DNA from: Clostridia bacterium
GTDB lineage: Bacteria; Bacillota; Clostridia; Oscillospirales; Acutalibacteraceae
Assembly (NCBI GenBank): GCA_017382915.1
Contig: JAFNZJ010000073.1
Span: 1 to 5,479, forward strand
Direction: 5' to 3'
Length of the DNA: 5,479 bases
The position numbers and the translations under genes are program-made. Every line of letters starts with the position of its first letter. Position 1 is the first letter of the stretch. Shown here piece by piece: positions 1 through 5,479 of this stretch. Below the pieces are notes generated by a model. The model ran no database searches, had not been told where the DNA came from, and saw only the letters and a list, made by a program, of their open reading frames with translations.

Positions 1-440
1 GCAGGACTTACTCTAACAAGCTTAAAGGTGTACTTGCCGGTTATAAGACCGCTGGCAAGAGTTACTTCCTTTGTGCCGGTGGTAAGAACTATGTCCTTAA
101 CCTCTTCACCGTCAACATAAAGCTTAAGGGTAACAGAGGTTTCAGCATCGGTGGTAAGGTTAAGTTTAACGGCATCCCTACCATTTACGGTAAACTCAAT
201 ACTTGCTGCATCTGCATTAAGGGTTGCGGCATTGCCGTTAGCGGTAACGCCTTCATAGGTGGCAAGCTCTTTTTCAATAAGCTGTTTACCGCTTACCATT
301 TTGGTGGAAGCATTGCCCGAGTCGCCTATGTTAATATCAACATCATCACCCATAGCAAACACGCCGGTGGTAAGTGCTGTTACAACCATAATAACCGACA
401 GCAACATAGCTGCAATTTTGCGTAAGTTAATATTCTTCAA
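1..440 (-). CDS. Exported protein with signal peptide and a CE2 N-terminal-like beta domain (partial, 3' end off window)
   Basis: This frame reads on the minus strand from TTG at 440 and stays open for 146 complete codons to the left edge, so only the N-terminus is seen. The TTG start is chosen because AAGGGG (449-454) lies 8 bases upstream and because it supplies the basic n-region (Lys2, Arg7, Lys8). An in-frame stop lies a few codons further upstream. The first ATG (codon 12, 405-407) has no good ribosome binding site and would cut off the charged n-region. Residues 9-29 form a hydrophobic core ending Val-Phe-Ala, a plausible signal peptidase I site. After a polar linker, residues about 74-144 look beta-rich, with the stretch LYVDGEEVKDIVL (107-119) and then VTLASGLITGKYTFKLVR (126-143). 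This resembles the N-terminal jelly-roll domain of carbohydrate esterase family 2 / SGNH hydrolases (DG turn, 'LASGL..GkhtikLvR'). The family call is from memory of the pattern. The catalytic domain, if present, lies outside the window. The protein could instead be another surface protein sharing this module. Confidence 0.75.
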   Translation of the reverse strand, partial: MKNINLRKIAAMLLSVIMVVTALTTGVFAMGDDVDINIGDSGNASTKMVSGKQLIEKELATYEGVTANGNAATLNADAASIEFTVNGRDAVKLNLTTDAETSVTLKLYVDGEEVKDIVLTTGTKEVTLASGLITGKYTFKLVRVSP

Positions 441-448
441 AATAAAAA

Positions 449-454
449 CCCCTT
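449..454 (-). promoter_or_regulatory. Ribosome binding site that fixes the TTG start at 440
   Basis: The minus strand reads AAGGGG here, followed by an 8-base spacer (TTTTTATT) and then TTG. No ATG lies at a suitable distance, so this site supports initiation at the non-AUG codon. Confidence 0.65.
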
Positions 455-491
455 TTCTTAAAGGCTAGTATAAGCCCATACTACATTCTAT

Positions 492-520
492 ATTTTATCA
501 TCACAAGCCTTTAAAAGCAA
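492..520 (-). promoter_or_regulatory. Sigma-A-like promoter for the exported protein gene
   Basis: On the minus strand the -35 element is TTGCTT (515-520, 3 of 6 consensus bases). A spacer of exactly 17 bases follows, then the -10 element TAAAAT (492-497, 5 of 6). The -10 is preceded by TGA (498-500), giving an extended -10. Transcription would start near 485, leaving a leader of roughly 45 bases before the TTG start. Assigned by eye from consensus spacing. Confidence 0.6.
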
Positions 521-573
521 TACCACTTTTTATTATTTTTATTTTTTTGTATGTGTAAACAAATATAAAAAAA

Positions 574-589
574 TTTTTTGTGCAAAAAA
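574..589. repeat. Short AT-rich inverted repeat in the divergent intergenic region
   Basis: TTTTTTG and CAAAAAA form 7-base inverted arms separated by TG, inside a run of A and T tracts (about 527-590). It lies between the two divergent promoters. It could be a small operator, bent DNA or an UP-like element, or simply chance in a very AT-rich stretch. Without a U-run after a GC stem it does not look like a terminator. Confidence 0.3.
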
Positions 590-637
590 ACAACATTATA
601 AAAATGATTTAAAGGTCTAGTAAATCAAATACTAATG

Positions 638-646
638 TGATATACT
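638..646 (+). promoter_or_regulatory. Extended -10 promoter for the phosphofructokinase gene
   Basis: TG-A-TATACT gives an extended -10 (TG at 638-639, hexamer 641-646, 5 of 6 to TATAAT). At 16-18 bases upstream there is no good -35 (TAGTAA or shifted versions), as is common for TGn promoters. The start of transcription would be near 653, giving a leader of about 29 bases that contains the AAGGAG ribosome binding site (664-669). Confidence 0.6.
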
Positions 647-681
647 GTATTAAGTAAAACAAAAAGGAGCTTGCTTTTATT

Positions 682-1899
682 ATGAATATCGCAGTAGCAC
701 AGTCAGGCGGTCCTACCTGCGCCATAAACGCATCACTTTTAGGTATCGTTAAAGAGGCATTAAAATCCCCCGAAATTGATGCAATATTTGGTTCTGTTAA
801 TGGTATTGAGGGCATTATAAAAAATGAGCTTGTAAACCTTAAAGACCTTGTTAAAACGAGTGAGGATATGGCTTTGCTTGGCCAAACCCCATCCACCGTT
901 TTAGGCTCATGCCGTTATAAGCTACCAACCGTAGAAGAAAATGAGCAAATATATAAAACCATAACCGACTGCTTTGACCGCCATAACATAAAGGCATTTT
1001 TCTATATAGGCGGTAATGATTCAATGGACACCGTTAATAAGCTTTCGGCCTATTATAAAAAAATAGGTATGGATATCAAGGTAATAGGTGTACCAAAAAC
1101 AATTGATAACGACCTGTGTGAAACCGATCACACCCCAGGCTTTGGCTCGGCCGCAAAGTATGTTGCAACCACCCTGCAGGAAATTGTTTGTGACAGTTCG
1201 GTTTATAACATTAAATCGGTAACTATTGTTGAAATTATGGGCAGGCACGCAGGCTGGCTTGCCGCATCATCCGCTTTACTGCACGCAGTTGGTTTAAAGG
1301 CTCCTCACCTTATTTATCTGCCCGAATGTAAATTTTCAATTGACCAATTTTTAAATGATGTTGACCAAAAATTAAAGCAATACAAATCGGTAATCATTGC
1401 GGTATCTGAAGGTATTAACCTTGGTATAAACCAAAAGGCTGAGGTGCACGGTGCCGACGGTTTTGGTCATGTTGCCCTTTCGGGCGTAGGCAAGCAGCTT
1501 GAAAAGCTTGTAGAAGAAAAGTTTTCAGTAAAGGTACGCTCAATTGAGCTTAATGTTTTACAGCGCTGTGCATCACACATCAGCTCACTTACCGATATAA
1601 CCGAGGCCGAAAGCATTGGCTCGGCCGCAGTTGCCGCCGCATTAAATGGTCAAACAGGTAAGATGATGACCTTCCGCCGCGTTTCGGATGCTCCATATAC
1701 GCTTACTATTGAGGCAACCGACACAGCCAATGTAGCAAATAAAGAAAAAAACTTCCCCAAAGAGTGGATAAATGATGAGGGCAATAATGTTAAGGATGAC
1801 GCCCTACCCTACTTTTTACCGCTTATTCAGGGTGAACAAAAGCTTAAAATAGAAAACGGCCTACCCGTTCATTTTAAAATTGACAACATATTAGATTAG
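682..1899 (+). CDS. pfp: 6-phosphofructokinase, probably pyrophosphate-dependent
   Basis: The 405-residue cytoplasmic enzyme phosphorylates fructose 6-phosphate to fructose 1,6-bisphosphate in glycolysis. Family motifs are in order: the N-terminal phosphate-binding loop AVAQSGGPTCAINA (4-17), IGGNDSMD (109-116), PKTIDND (138-144), and MGRHAGW (186-192). In E. coli ATP-PFK the two donor-specificity positions are Gly104 and Gly124. Here they align with Asp113 (GGND) and Lys139 (PKTIDND), the known signature of PPi-dependent enzymes, in which the reaction is readily reversible. Asp142 matches the catalytic base. The length of about 405 fits the shorter PPi-PFK clade rather than the ~320-residue bacterial ATP-PFK. 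The start is supported by AAGGAG at 664-669, with a slightly long 12-base spacer. The gene stands alone, with its own promoter and a strong terminator. PFK family membership is near certain. Donor choice is inferred from two residues, and an annotation as plain 6-phosphofructokinase would also be reasonable. Confidence 0.95.
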   Translation: MNIAVAQSGGPTCAINASLLGIVKEALKSPEIDAIFGSVNGIEGIIKNELVNLKDLVKTSEDMALLGQTPSTVLGSCRYKLPTVEENEQIYKTITDCFDRHNIKAFFYIGGNDSMDTVNKLSAYYKKIGMDIKVIGVPKTIDNDLCETDHTPGFGSAAKYVATTLQEIVCDSSVYNIKSVTIVEIMGRHAGWLAASSALLHAVGLKAPHLIYLPECKFSIDQFLNDVDQKLKQYKSVIIAVSEGINLGINQKAEVHGADGFGHVALSGVGKQLEKLVEEKFSVKVRSIELNVLQRCASHISSLTDITEAESIGSAAVAAALNGQTGKMMTFRRVSDAPYTLTIEATDTANVANKEKNFPKEWINDEGNNVKDDALPYFLPLIQGEQKLKIENGLPVHFKIDNILD

Positions 1900-1909
1900 T
1901 TTTTTATAG

Positions 1910-1948
1910 GCAGAGAAAGTGAAATTTCTTTCTCTGCTTTTATTATTT
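1910..1948 (+). terminator. Intrinsic terminator of the phosphofructokinase gene
   Basis: A perfect 10-base-pair stem, GCAGAGAAAG (1910-1919) with CTTTCTCTGC (1928-1937), encloses the 8-base loop TGAAATTT. It is followed at once by the T-rich tract TTTTATTATTT (1938-1948). It begins 10 bases after the TAG stop. The opposite strand lacks a matching T-run directly after the stem, so it should act in the plus direction only. Confidence 0.9.
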
Positions 1949-1952
1949 GTAT

Positions 1953-1981
1953 TTGATTTTCTGAAACTATTGGTGTATACT
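1953..1981 (+). promoter_or_regulatory. Sigma-A-like promoter of the murD-M42-M42 operon
   Basis: TTGATT (1953-1958, 4 of 6) and TATACT (1976-1981, 5 of 6) are separated by exactly 17 bases. A perfect TATAAT overlaps at 1981-1986, but its spacing to TTGATT is 22, so the TATACT register is preferred. The predicted leader is about 47 bases, ending with a strong GGAGG ribosome binding site (2023-2027). The -35 begins only 5 bases beyond the upstream terminator's T tract. Confidence 0.65.
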
Positions 1982-2034
1982 ATAATTTGTAATGTTATAA
2001 CCTTTAGTATAAAAGACTTTTTGGAGGTTTTTTT

Positions 2035-3417
2035 ATGGATTGCAAGCAATTTTTTAACAGCATAGCAGACAAACGCATTGCCCTTTGCGGAATTGGTGTA
2101 AGCAACACCCCGCTTATTTTAAAATTTTTAAGCTTGGGGGCAAGAGTTTTTGCTTGTGACCGCCGTGAAAAATCTGCCATCGGTGAAATTGCCACCCGTC
2201 TGGAGCAGGCAGGTGCTGAGCTTCGCCTTGGTGAAGATTATCTTAAAAATTTAGAAGTGGATGTTATATTCCGCACACCCGGTATGAACTTTAACCTGCC
2301 CGAGCTTGCTGAGGCACGCCGCAACGGTATTGCCGTTACAAGTGAGATGGAGGTTTTCTTTGACCTTTGCCCCGCAACAATTTTTGCCGTAACCGGCTCG
2401 GACGGTAAAACCACAACCACCACCCTTATTGCAAAAATGTTAGAGGCGGCAGGTAAAACCGTACATGTAGGCGGTAACATCGGTCGTCCCCTATTGCCCG
2501 AGCTTGATAACATTAAGCCCGAAGACTTTGTAGTGGTGGAGCTTTCATCCTTCCAACTTATATCTATGCGTAAAAGCCCCGATGTTGCAGTAATTACCAA
2601 TGTTGCGCCCAACCATTTAGATGTTCATAAGGATATGGATGAATATATTGGCGCAAAGAAAAATATTATGCTGCACCAAAACGCTTTTTCACGCACCGTA
2701 CTTAATTTAGATGATGAAATAACCAGTGGCTTTTCAAAGGATGTTCGCGGTCAACTGCTTTACAGCAGTATGAAGCAGCGCATTAAAAACGGCGCCTTTA
2801 TTGATGGTGACGGCAACATTTTTATGAGCTACCGCGGCATAAAAGCACCCATTATGAATAAAAAGGATATTGCCCTTATGGGTGAGCATAACATTGCCAA
2901 CTACCTGTCGGCCATTTCGGCAGTGTGGGGCTATGTAGGTGCCGAAGAAATTCGCACCGTTGCAAAAGAGTTTATGGGTGTTGAGCACCGCATTGAATTT
3001 GTGCGTGAAATTGGCGGCGTTAAATATTATAACGATTCCATTGCAACCAGTCCTACCCGTACAATAGCAGGTCTTAAATCGTTTGAAGGCAATGTTATTT
3101 TGCTGGCAGGCGGTTATGATAAGCATATCCCATTTGAGCCAATGGTACCCTATATAATTGATAAGGTTAAGCTTTTAATCTTAACCGGCCCAACCGCCCA
3201 AAAAATTGAGGCGGCAATTAAGTCCGACGCTAACTATATGGGCTATAACCCCAACATCATCCACGCAGATAATTTAGAAATGGCAGTAAAAATTGCCAAT
3301 GAAAACGCGGTAGAGGGTGATATAGTAACCCTTAGCCCCGCCTGTGCCAGCTTTGACGCCTACCCCAACTTTGCAGTGCGCGGCGATAAATATAAGGAGC
3401 TTGTAAATTCTCTTTAA
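2035..3417 (+). CDS. murD: UDP-N-acetylmuramoyl-L-alanine--D-glutamate ligase (MurD)
   Basis: This cytoplasmic ATP-dependent ligase adds D-glutamate to UDP-MurNAc-L-alanine, the second amino acid of the peptidoglycan stem peptide. Three domains are visible. The N-terminal Rossmann-like UDP-binding domain (about 1-108) carries GIGVSN (19-24) and RTPGM (80-84). The central ATPase domain (about 109-315) carries the P-loop GSDGKTTTTT (121-130), NHLDVH (193-198) with the metal-binding His/Asp, and YIGAKKNI (204-211), in which Lys208 is the likely carbamylated lysine of Mur ligases; GEHNIANYLSA (283-293) follows. The C-terminal D-Glu-binding domain carries EHRIEFV (317-323), YYNDSIATSP (331-340), LLAGGYDK (356-363) and LSPACASFD (433-441). 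At 460 residues it has the usual Clostridia length, and all core residues are present. The start is fixed by GGAGG 7 bases upstream. It is the first gene of the operon, and the next gene begins 11 bases after its stop. Identification is very secure. Confidence 0.97.
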   Translation: MDCKQFFNSIADKRIALCGIGVSNTPLILKFLSLGARVFACDRREKSAIGEIATRLEQAGAELRLGEDYLKNLEVDVIFRTPGMNFNLPELAEARRNGIAVTSEMEVFFDLCPATIFAVTGSDGKTTTTTLIAKMLEAAGKTVHVGGNIGRPLLPELDNIKPEDFVVVELSSFQLISMRKSPDVAVITNVAPNHLDVHKDMDEYIGAKKNIMLHQNAFSRTVLNLDDEITSGFSKDVRGQLLYSSMKQRIKNGAFIDGDGNIFMSYRGIKAPIMNKKDIALMGEHNIANYLSAISAVWGYVGAEEIRTVAKEFMGVEHRIEFVREIGGVKYYNDSIATSPTRTIAGLKSFEGNVILLAGGYDKHIPFEPMVPYIIDKVKLLILTGPTAQKIEAAIKSDANYMGYNPNIIHADNLEMAVKIANENAVEGDIVTLSPACASFDAYPNFAVRGDKYKELVNSL

Positions 3418-3428
3418 GGAAGTACGAT

Positions 3429-4427
3429 ATGGATTTAAAAAATCTTTTAATTACGCTTGCCTCATCAGAAGGGGTCGGCTATATGGATACTGTGGCAGAT
3501 ATTGCAGCAAAGCAGCTGTCCCCATTTAGTAAGGTAACCAAAACCGACAACTGCCTTATGGCAGAGTTTGGTGAGGGCGATTATACCATTATGCTTGAAG
3601 CCCATATGGATGAGGTCGCTATGATAGTTGCCGAAGTTTTTGATGATGGCTTTCTTTCGGTAGCACCCGTGGGCAGTATTGATGCACGCCTTTTACCCGC
3701 ACAGCCCGTAAAGATTTACGGCAAGCAAACGGTTAGCGGCACCTTTACAAGTGTACCGCCCCACATAAAAAATGAAGACAGTGTGCCCAGCTTTGACACC
3801 TGCAAAATAGATACAGGCGATATGGCTATTGGCGAAAAAGTTTCGCAAGGTGATTTAGTCCTTTTTGATGCGCCCTCCGTAGAGCTTAAAAATAATCGCA
3901 TCAGCAGTAAGGCGCTTGATAACCGCGCAGGTATGGCGGCGGTTATTATGGCGGCCAAAAAAATCGCCACCCAAAACCCTAAAAGCAAGGTTGTTCTACT
4001 ATTCCCCACAGGGGAAGAGCTTGGTCTTCGCGGGGCAAGAGTTTCGGCATATGATATACCCGCCGATGAATGCATAGTTGTTGATGTTAGCTTTGGTGAT
4101 TGTATGGAAGTGCCCGCATCAAAAACTGCAAAGCTTGGCAGCGGCGCCATGATTGGTATATCACCCGTGCTTGATAAAAATATTTATAACAAATTAAAAC
4201 GCTTGGCAAAGGAAAATGGCATACCCTTTACGCTTGAAGTTATGGGTGGTGCCACCTCCACCGATGCCGATGTTATAACCCTTACCCGCAGTGGCATACC
4301 CTCGGGGCTTATATCCATTCCGCTTAGGAATATGCACACCCCCGCAGAGGTTGTTGATATAAATGATGTTAAGGCGGTGGCAAATCTTATTGCCGCCTAT
4401 GTTGAAGGGGGCGGTTTAAATGGATAA
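3429..4427 (+). CDS. M42 family metallopeptidase (aminopeptidase), first of a tandem pair
   Basis: Predicted cytosolic two-metal aminopeptidase of the FrvX/CelM/glutamyl aminopeptidase group (COG1363), which typically forms large tetrahedral particles that trim short peptides. The full metal set is visible: His59 in AHMDEV, bridging Asp164 in ALDNR, the general base Glu196 and ligand Glu197 in TGEELGLRGA (194-203), Asp219 in VVDVSFGD, and His303 in MHTPAE. Asp61 supports the first histidine. Between the metal ligands, residues about 70-155 form the usual inserted beta-barrel dimerisation/PDZ-like region. The 332-residue length fits the family. The N-terminal 'APSGNE' motif typical of M42, present in the next gene, is replaced here by ASSEGVGYMD (11-20), so substrate or assembly may differ. 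AAGGA (3416-3420), which overlaps the murD stop, serves as ribosome binding site 8 bases before the ATG. Exact substrate is unknown; older databases may mislabel such proteins endoglucanase M. Confidence 0.92.
   Translation: MDLKNLLITLASSEGVGYMDTVADIAAKQLSPFSKVTKTDNCLMAEFGEGDYTIMLEAHMDEVAMIVAEVFDDGFLSVAPVGSIDARLLPAQPVKIYGKQTVSGTFTSVPPHIKNEDSVPSFDTCKIDTGDMAIGEKVSQGDLVLFDAPSVELKNNRISSKALDNRAGMAAVIMAAKKIATQNPKSKVVLLFPTGEELGLRGARVSAYDIPADECIVVDVSFGDCMEVPASKTAKLGSGAMIGISPVLDKNIYNKLKRLAKENGIPFTLEVMGGATSTDADVITLTRSGIPSGLISIPLRNMHTPAEVVDINDVKAVANLIAAYVEGGGLNG
4405..4411 (+). promoter_or_regulatory. Internal ribosome binding site for the second M42 gene
   Basis: AAGGGGG lies inside the last codons of the first M42 gene, 8 bases before the ATG at 4420. 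It supports the start that overlaps the preceding gene by 8 bases (ATGGATAA) and points to translational coupling. Confidence 0.7.
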
Positions 4428-5448
4428 TAAAAATCTTTTAAATGCCCTTTGTAATATTGATGCCCCAAGCGGTAATGAAGAAGCCTTAAGGCAGTTTATT
4501 TTAAAAGAAATTTCCGATTACTGCGATGCCAAGGTGGATAAAATGGGCAATATTATTGCCTTTAAAAAGGGTAAAAACACACCCAAATATAAGGTTATGC
4601 TTGATGCCCATTTGGATGAGGTCGGCGTTATTATAACCAACATTACTGAAAGCGGTATGCTGCTTTTTGATACCGTTGGCGGTATTGAAACCGAAACTCT
4701 GCTTTCAAAAAGGGTGCGCTTTGGTGACACGCTTGGTGTTATAGGCTCCAAGCCTATTCATCAGTCTAGTGCGGATGAGCGCAAAGCCCTGCCAAAAAGT
4801 GACAGCCTTTATATTGATATTGGTGCCACCGATAAGGATGATGCATTAAACTATGTGTCACTTGGTGATATTGGCACCTTTGCATCACACTGGGCCGAGC
4901 TTGGTGAAAGCCTTGTTCGCAGTAAGGCGCTGGATGACAGGGTTGGCTGTGCCACCTTAATTTCACTGCTTAAGGCTGATGCCGAATATGATTTTTACGC
5001 CACCTTTACGGTGGGTGAAGAAATTGGTCTTAGGGGCGCTAAAACCGCAACCTATACGGTGGAGCCTGACTTTGCCATTGCATTGGAGGCAACATCGGCC
5101 GCCGACCTGCACGGCAGTGAAGGTAGCAATACCGTTTGTGAAGTAGGTAATGGCATAGCAATATCATTTATGGACCGCGCCACCCTTTATGACCGAAGGC
5201 TTTTTGACTTTGCCCTTAATACAGCAAAGCAAAATAACATCAGCGCACAGATTAAGCACGCCGTAACGGGCGGTAATAATTCAGGTGCAATTCACCTTAC
5301 CAAAAGCGGTGTTAAGGTAATAACCCTTTCACTACCGGCAAGGTATATTCACTCCCCTGCATCGGTGGGCAGCTTAAACGATTTTAAAGCAATGGGTCAG
5401 CTTGCAAAAGTGCTTTTAAACGGTCTTGCCGCAGGTGAATTTAATTAG
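4420..5448 (+). CDS. M42 family metallopeptidase (aminopeptidase), second of a tandem pair
   Basis: A 342-residue paralogue of the preceding gene with the same two-metal aminopeptidase architecture. The N-terminus has the family motif DAPSGNEEALRQFI (14-27). Metal and catalytic residues are His64 in DAHLDEVG, bridging Asp172 in ALDDR, Glu200 and Glu201 in VGEEIGLRGA (198-207), Glu223 in ALEATSAAD, and His311 in YIHSPAS. The fourth ligand is Glu here and Asp in the neighbour; both occur in the M20/M42 clan. VIGSKPIHQSS (107-117) and DERKALPKSDSLYIDIGA (119-136) match the inserted domain of canonical M42 enzymes better than the first copy does. GGNNSGAIH (284-292) stands where many members have GGTDAGAIH. 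It overlaps the upstream gene by 8 bases, so the two are surely co-transcribed and probably made in similar amounts. It is predicted to be cytosolic, with no signal peptide. Family membership is secure; substrate specificity cannot be read from the sequence. Confidence 0.93.
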   Translation: MDNKNLLNALCNIDAPSGNEEALRQFILKEISDYCDAKVDKMGNIIAFKKGKNTPKYKVMLDAHLDEVGVIITNITESGMLLFDTVGGIETETLLSKRVRFGDTLGVIGSKPIHQSSADERKALPKSDSLYIDIGATDKDDALNYVSLGDIGTFASHWAELGESLVRSKALDDRVGCATLISLLKADAEYDFYATFTVGEEIGLRGAKTATYTVEPDFAIALEATSAADLHGSEGSNTVCEVGNGIAISFMDRATLYDRRLFDFALNTAKQNNISAQIKHAVTGGNNSGAIHLTKSGVKVITLSLPARYIHSPASVGSLNDFKAMGQLAKVLLNGLAAGEFN

Positions 5449-5450
5449 TT

Positions 5451-5479
5451 ATGATAAAGCTTGAACAAAATTCTCTGCC
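5451..5479 (+). CDS. Start of a further operon gene, product unknown (partial, cut by window end)
   Basis: ATG at 5451 opens a frame reading MIKLEQNSLP to the window edge, with only 2 bases between the preceding TAG and this start. AGGTGA (5433-5438) lies 12 bases upstream, a somewhat long spacing for a ribosome binding site. No terminator lies between the genes, so if real it belongs to the murD operon. Nine complete codons are too few to assign a family. Confidence 0.5.

Noticed and set aside
259..468. 69-codon plus-strand frame opposite the signal peptide gene
   Set aside because: It is the antisense of the exported protein's N-terminus, which has a matching promoter, ribosome binding site and signal peptide; no independent support on the plus strand.
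467..472. TATACT on the minus strand near the exported protein gene as an alternative -10
   Set aside because: No -35-like element lies 16-18 bases upstream, whereas TTGCTT-17-TAAAAT at 492-520 is properly spaced with an extended -10.
551..600. Possible catabolite-response (cre) or Rex-type operator in the AT-rich gap
   Set aside because: The stretch lacks the central CG of cre, and the arms do not match the Rex palindrome; the likeness is only AT-richness.
609..896. 95-codon minus-strand frame overlapping the PFK start and promoter
   Set aside because: Antisense to the conserved N-terminal phosphate loop of PFK, and its own 3' end runs through the PFK promoter; no coding evidence.
2238..3126. 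Two minus-strand open frames (2238-2612 and 2734-3126) within murD
   Set aside because: Both are antisense to conserved MurD motifs and show no family features or convincing promoter; coding shadows.
3716..4150. 144-codon open frame on the minus strand inside the first M42 gene
   Set aside because: It lies antisense to a gene whose catalytic motifs are all intact. Its translation is Ser/Pro/Leu-rich with no recognisable domain, as expected for an antisense shadow.
1..5479. Search for CRISPR arrays, tRNAs, insertion sequences, attachment sites, defence or toxin-antitoxin genes
   Set aside because: No regularly spaced repeats, clover-leaf signatures, transposase motifs or terminal inverted repeats were seen. 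Nearly all the DNA is accounted for by five identifiable genes and their signals, so no undescribed system is claimed.

Overview
The window looks like ordinary chromosomal DNA from a Gram-positive, low-to-medium G+C member of the Clostridia, most likely a gut Ruminococcaceae/Oscillospiraceae-type organism. This placement is an inference. It rests on strong purine-rich ribosome binding sites, sigma-A-like promoters in AT-rich gaps, a Gram-positive style MurD P-loop (GSDGKTTTTT), a PPi-type phosphofructokinase and tandem M42 aminopeptidases. No rRNA, tRNA, CRISPR array, insertion sequence, phage gene or other mobile element was seen.

Layout. Positions 1-440 (minus strand) hold the 5' part of a gene for an exported protein. 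It begins at a TTG codon, has a clear signal peptide, and carries a beta-rich domain resembling the N-terminal domain of CE2-type SGNH esterases; it runs off the left edge. Positions 441-681 are an AT-rich divergent promoter region. Positions 682-1899 encode a 405-residue phosphofructokinase with the residues of the pyrophosphate-dependent type. It has its own extended -10 promoter and a strong intrinsic terminator at 1910-1948, so it appears to be monocistronic. A new promoter follows almost directly (1953-1981) and drives a tight operon: murD (2035-3417), a first M42 metallopeptidase (3429-4427), a second M42 metallopeptidase (4420-5448, overlapping the first by 8 bases), and the first codons of another reading frame (5451 onward) cut by the right edge.

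How the genes work together. The PFK serves central glycolysis, probably reversibly with PPi. MurD adds D-glutamate to UDP-MurNAc-L-Ala in cytoplasmic peptidoglycan precursor synthesis. The two M42 enzymes are predicted cytosolic, self-compartmentalising, two-metal aminopeptidases that finish peptide breakdown. Their tight coupling to murD suggests co-expression with growth and possibly amino acid recycling, but a direct functional link is not shown by the sequence.

I found no convincing new biological system. The most notable points are the diverged tandem M42 pair behind murD, the PPi signature of the PFK, the partial TTG-started exported protein, and the compact terminator-promoter junction at 1910-1981.
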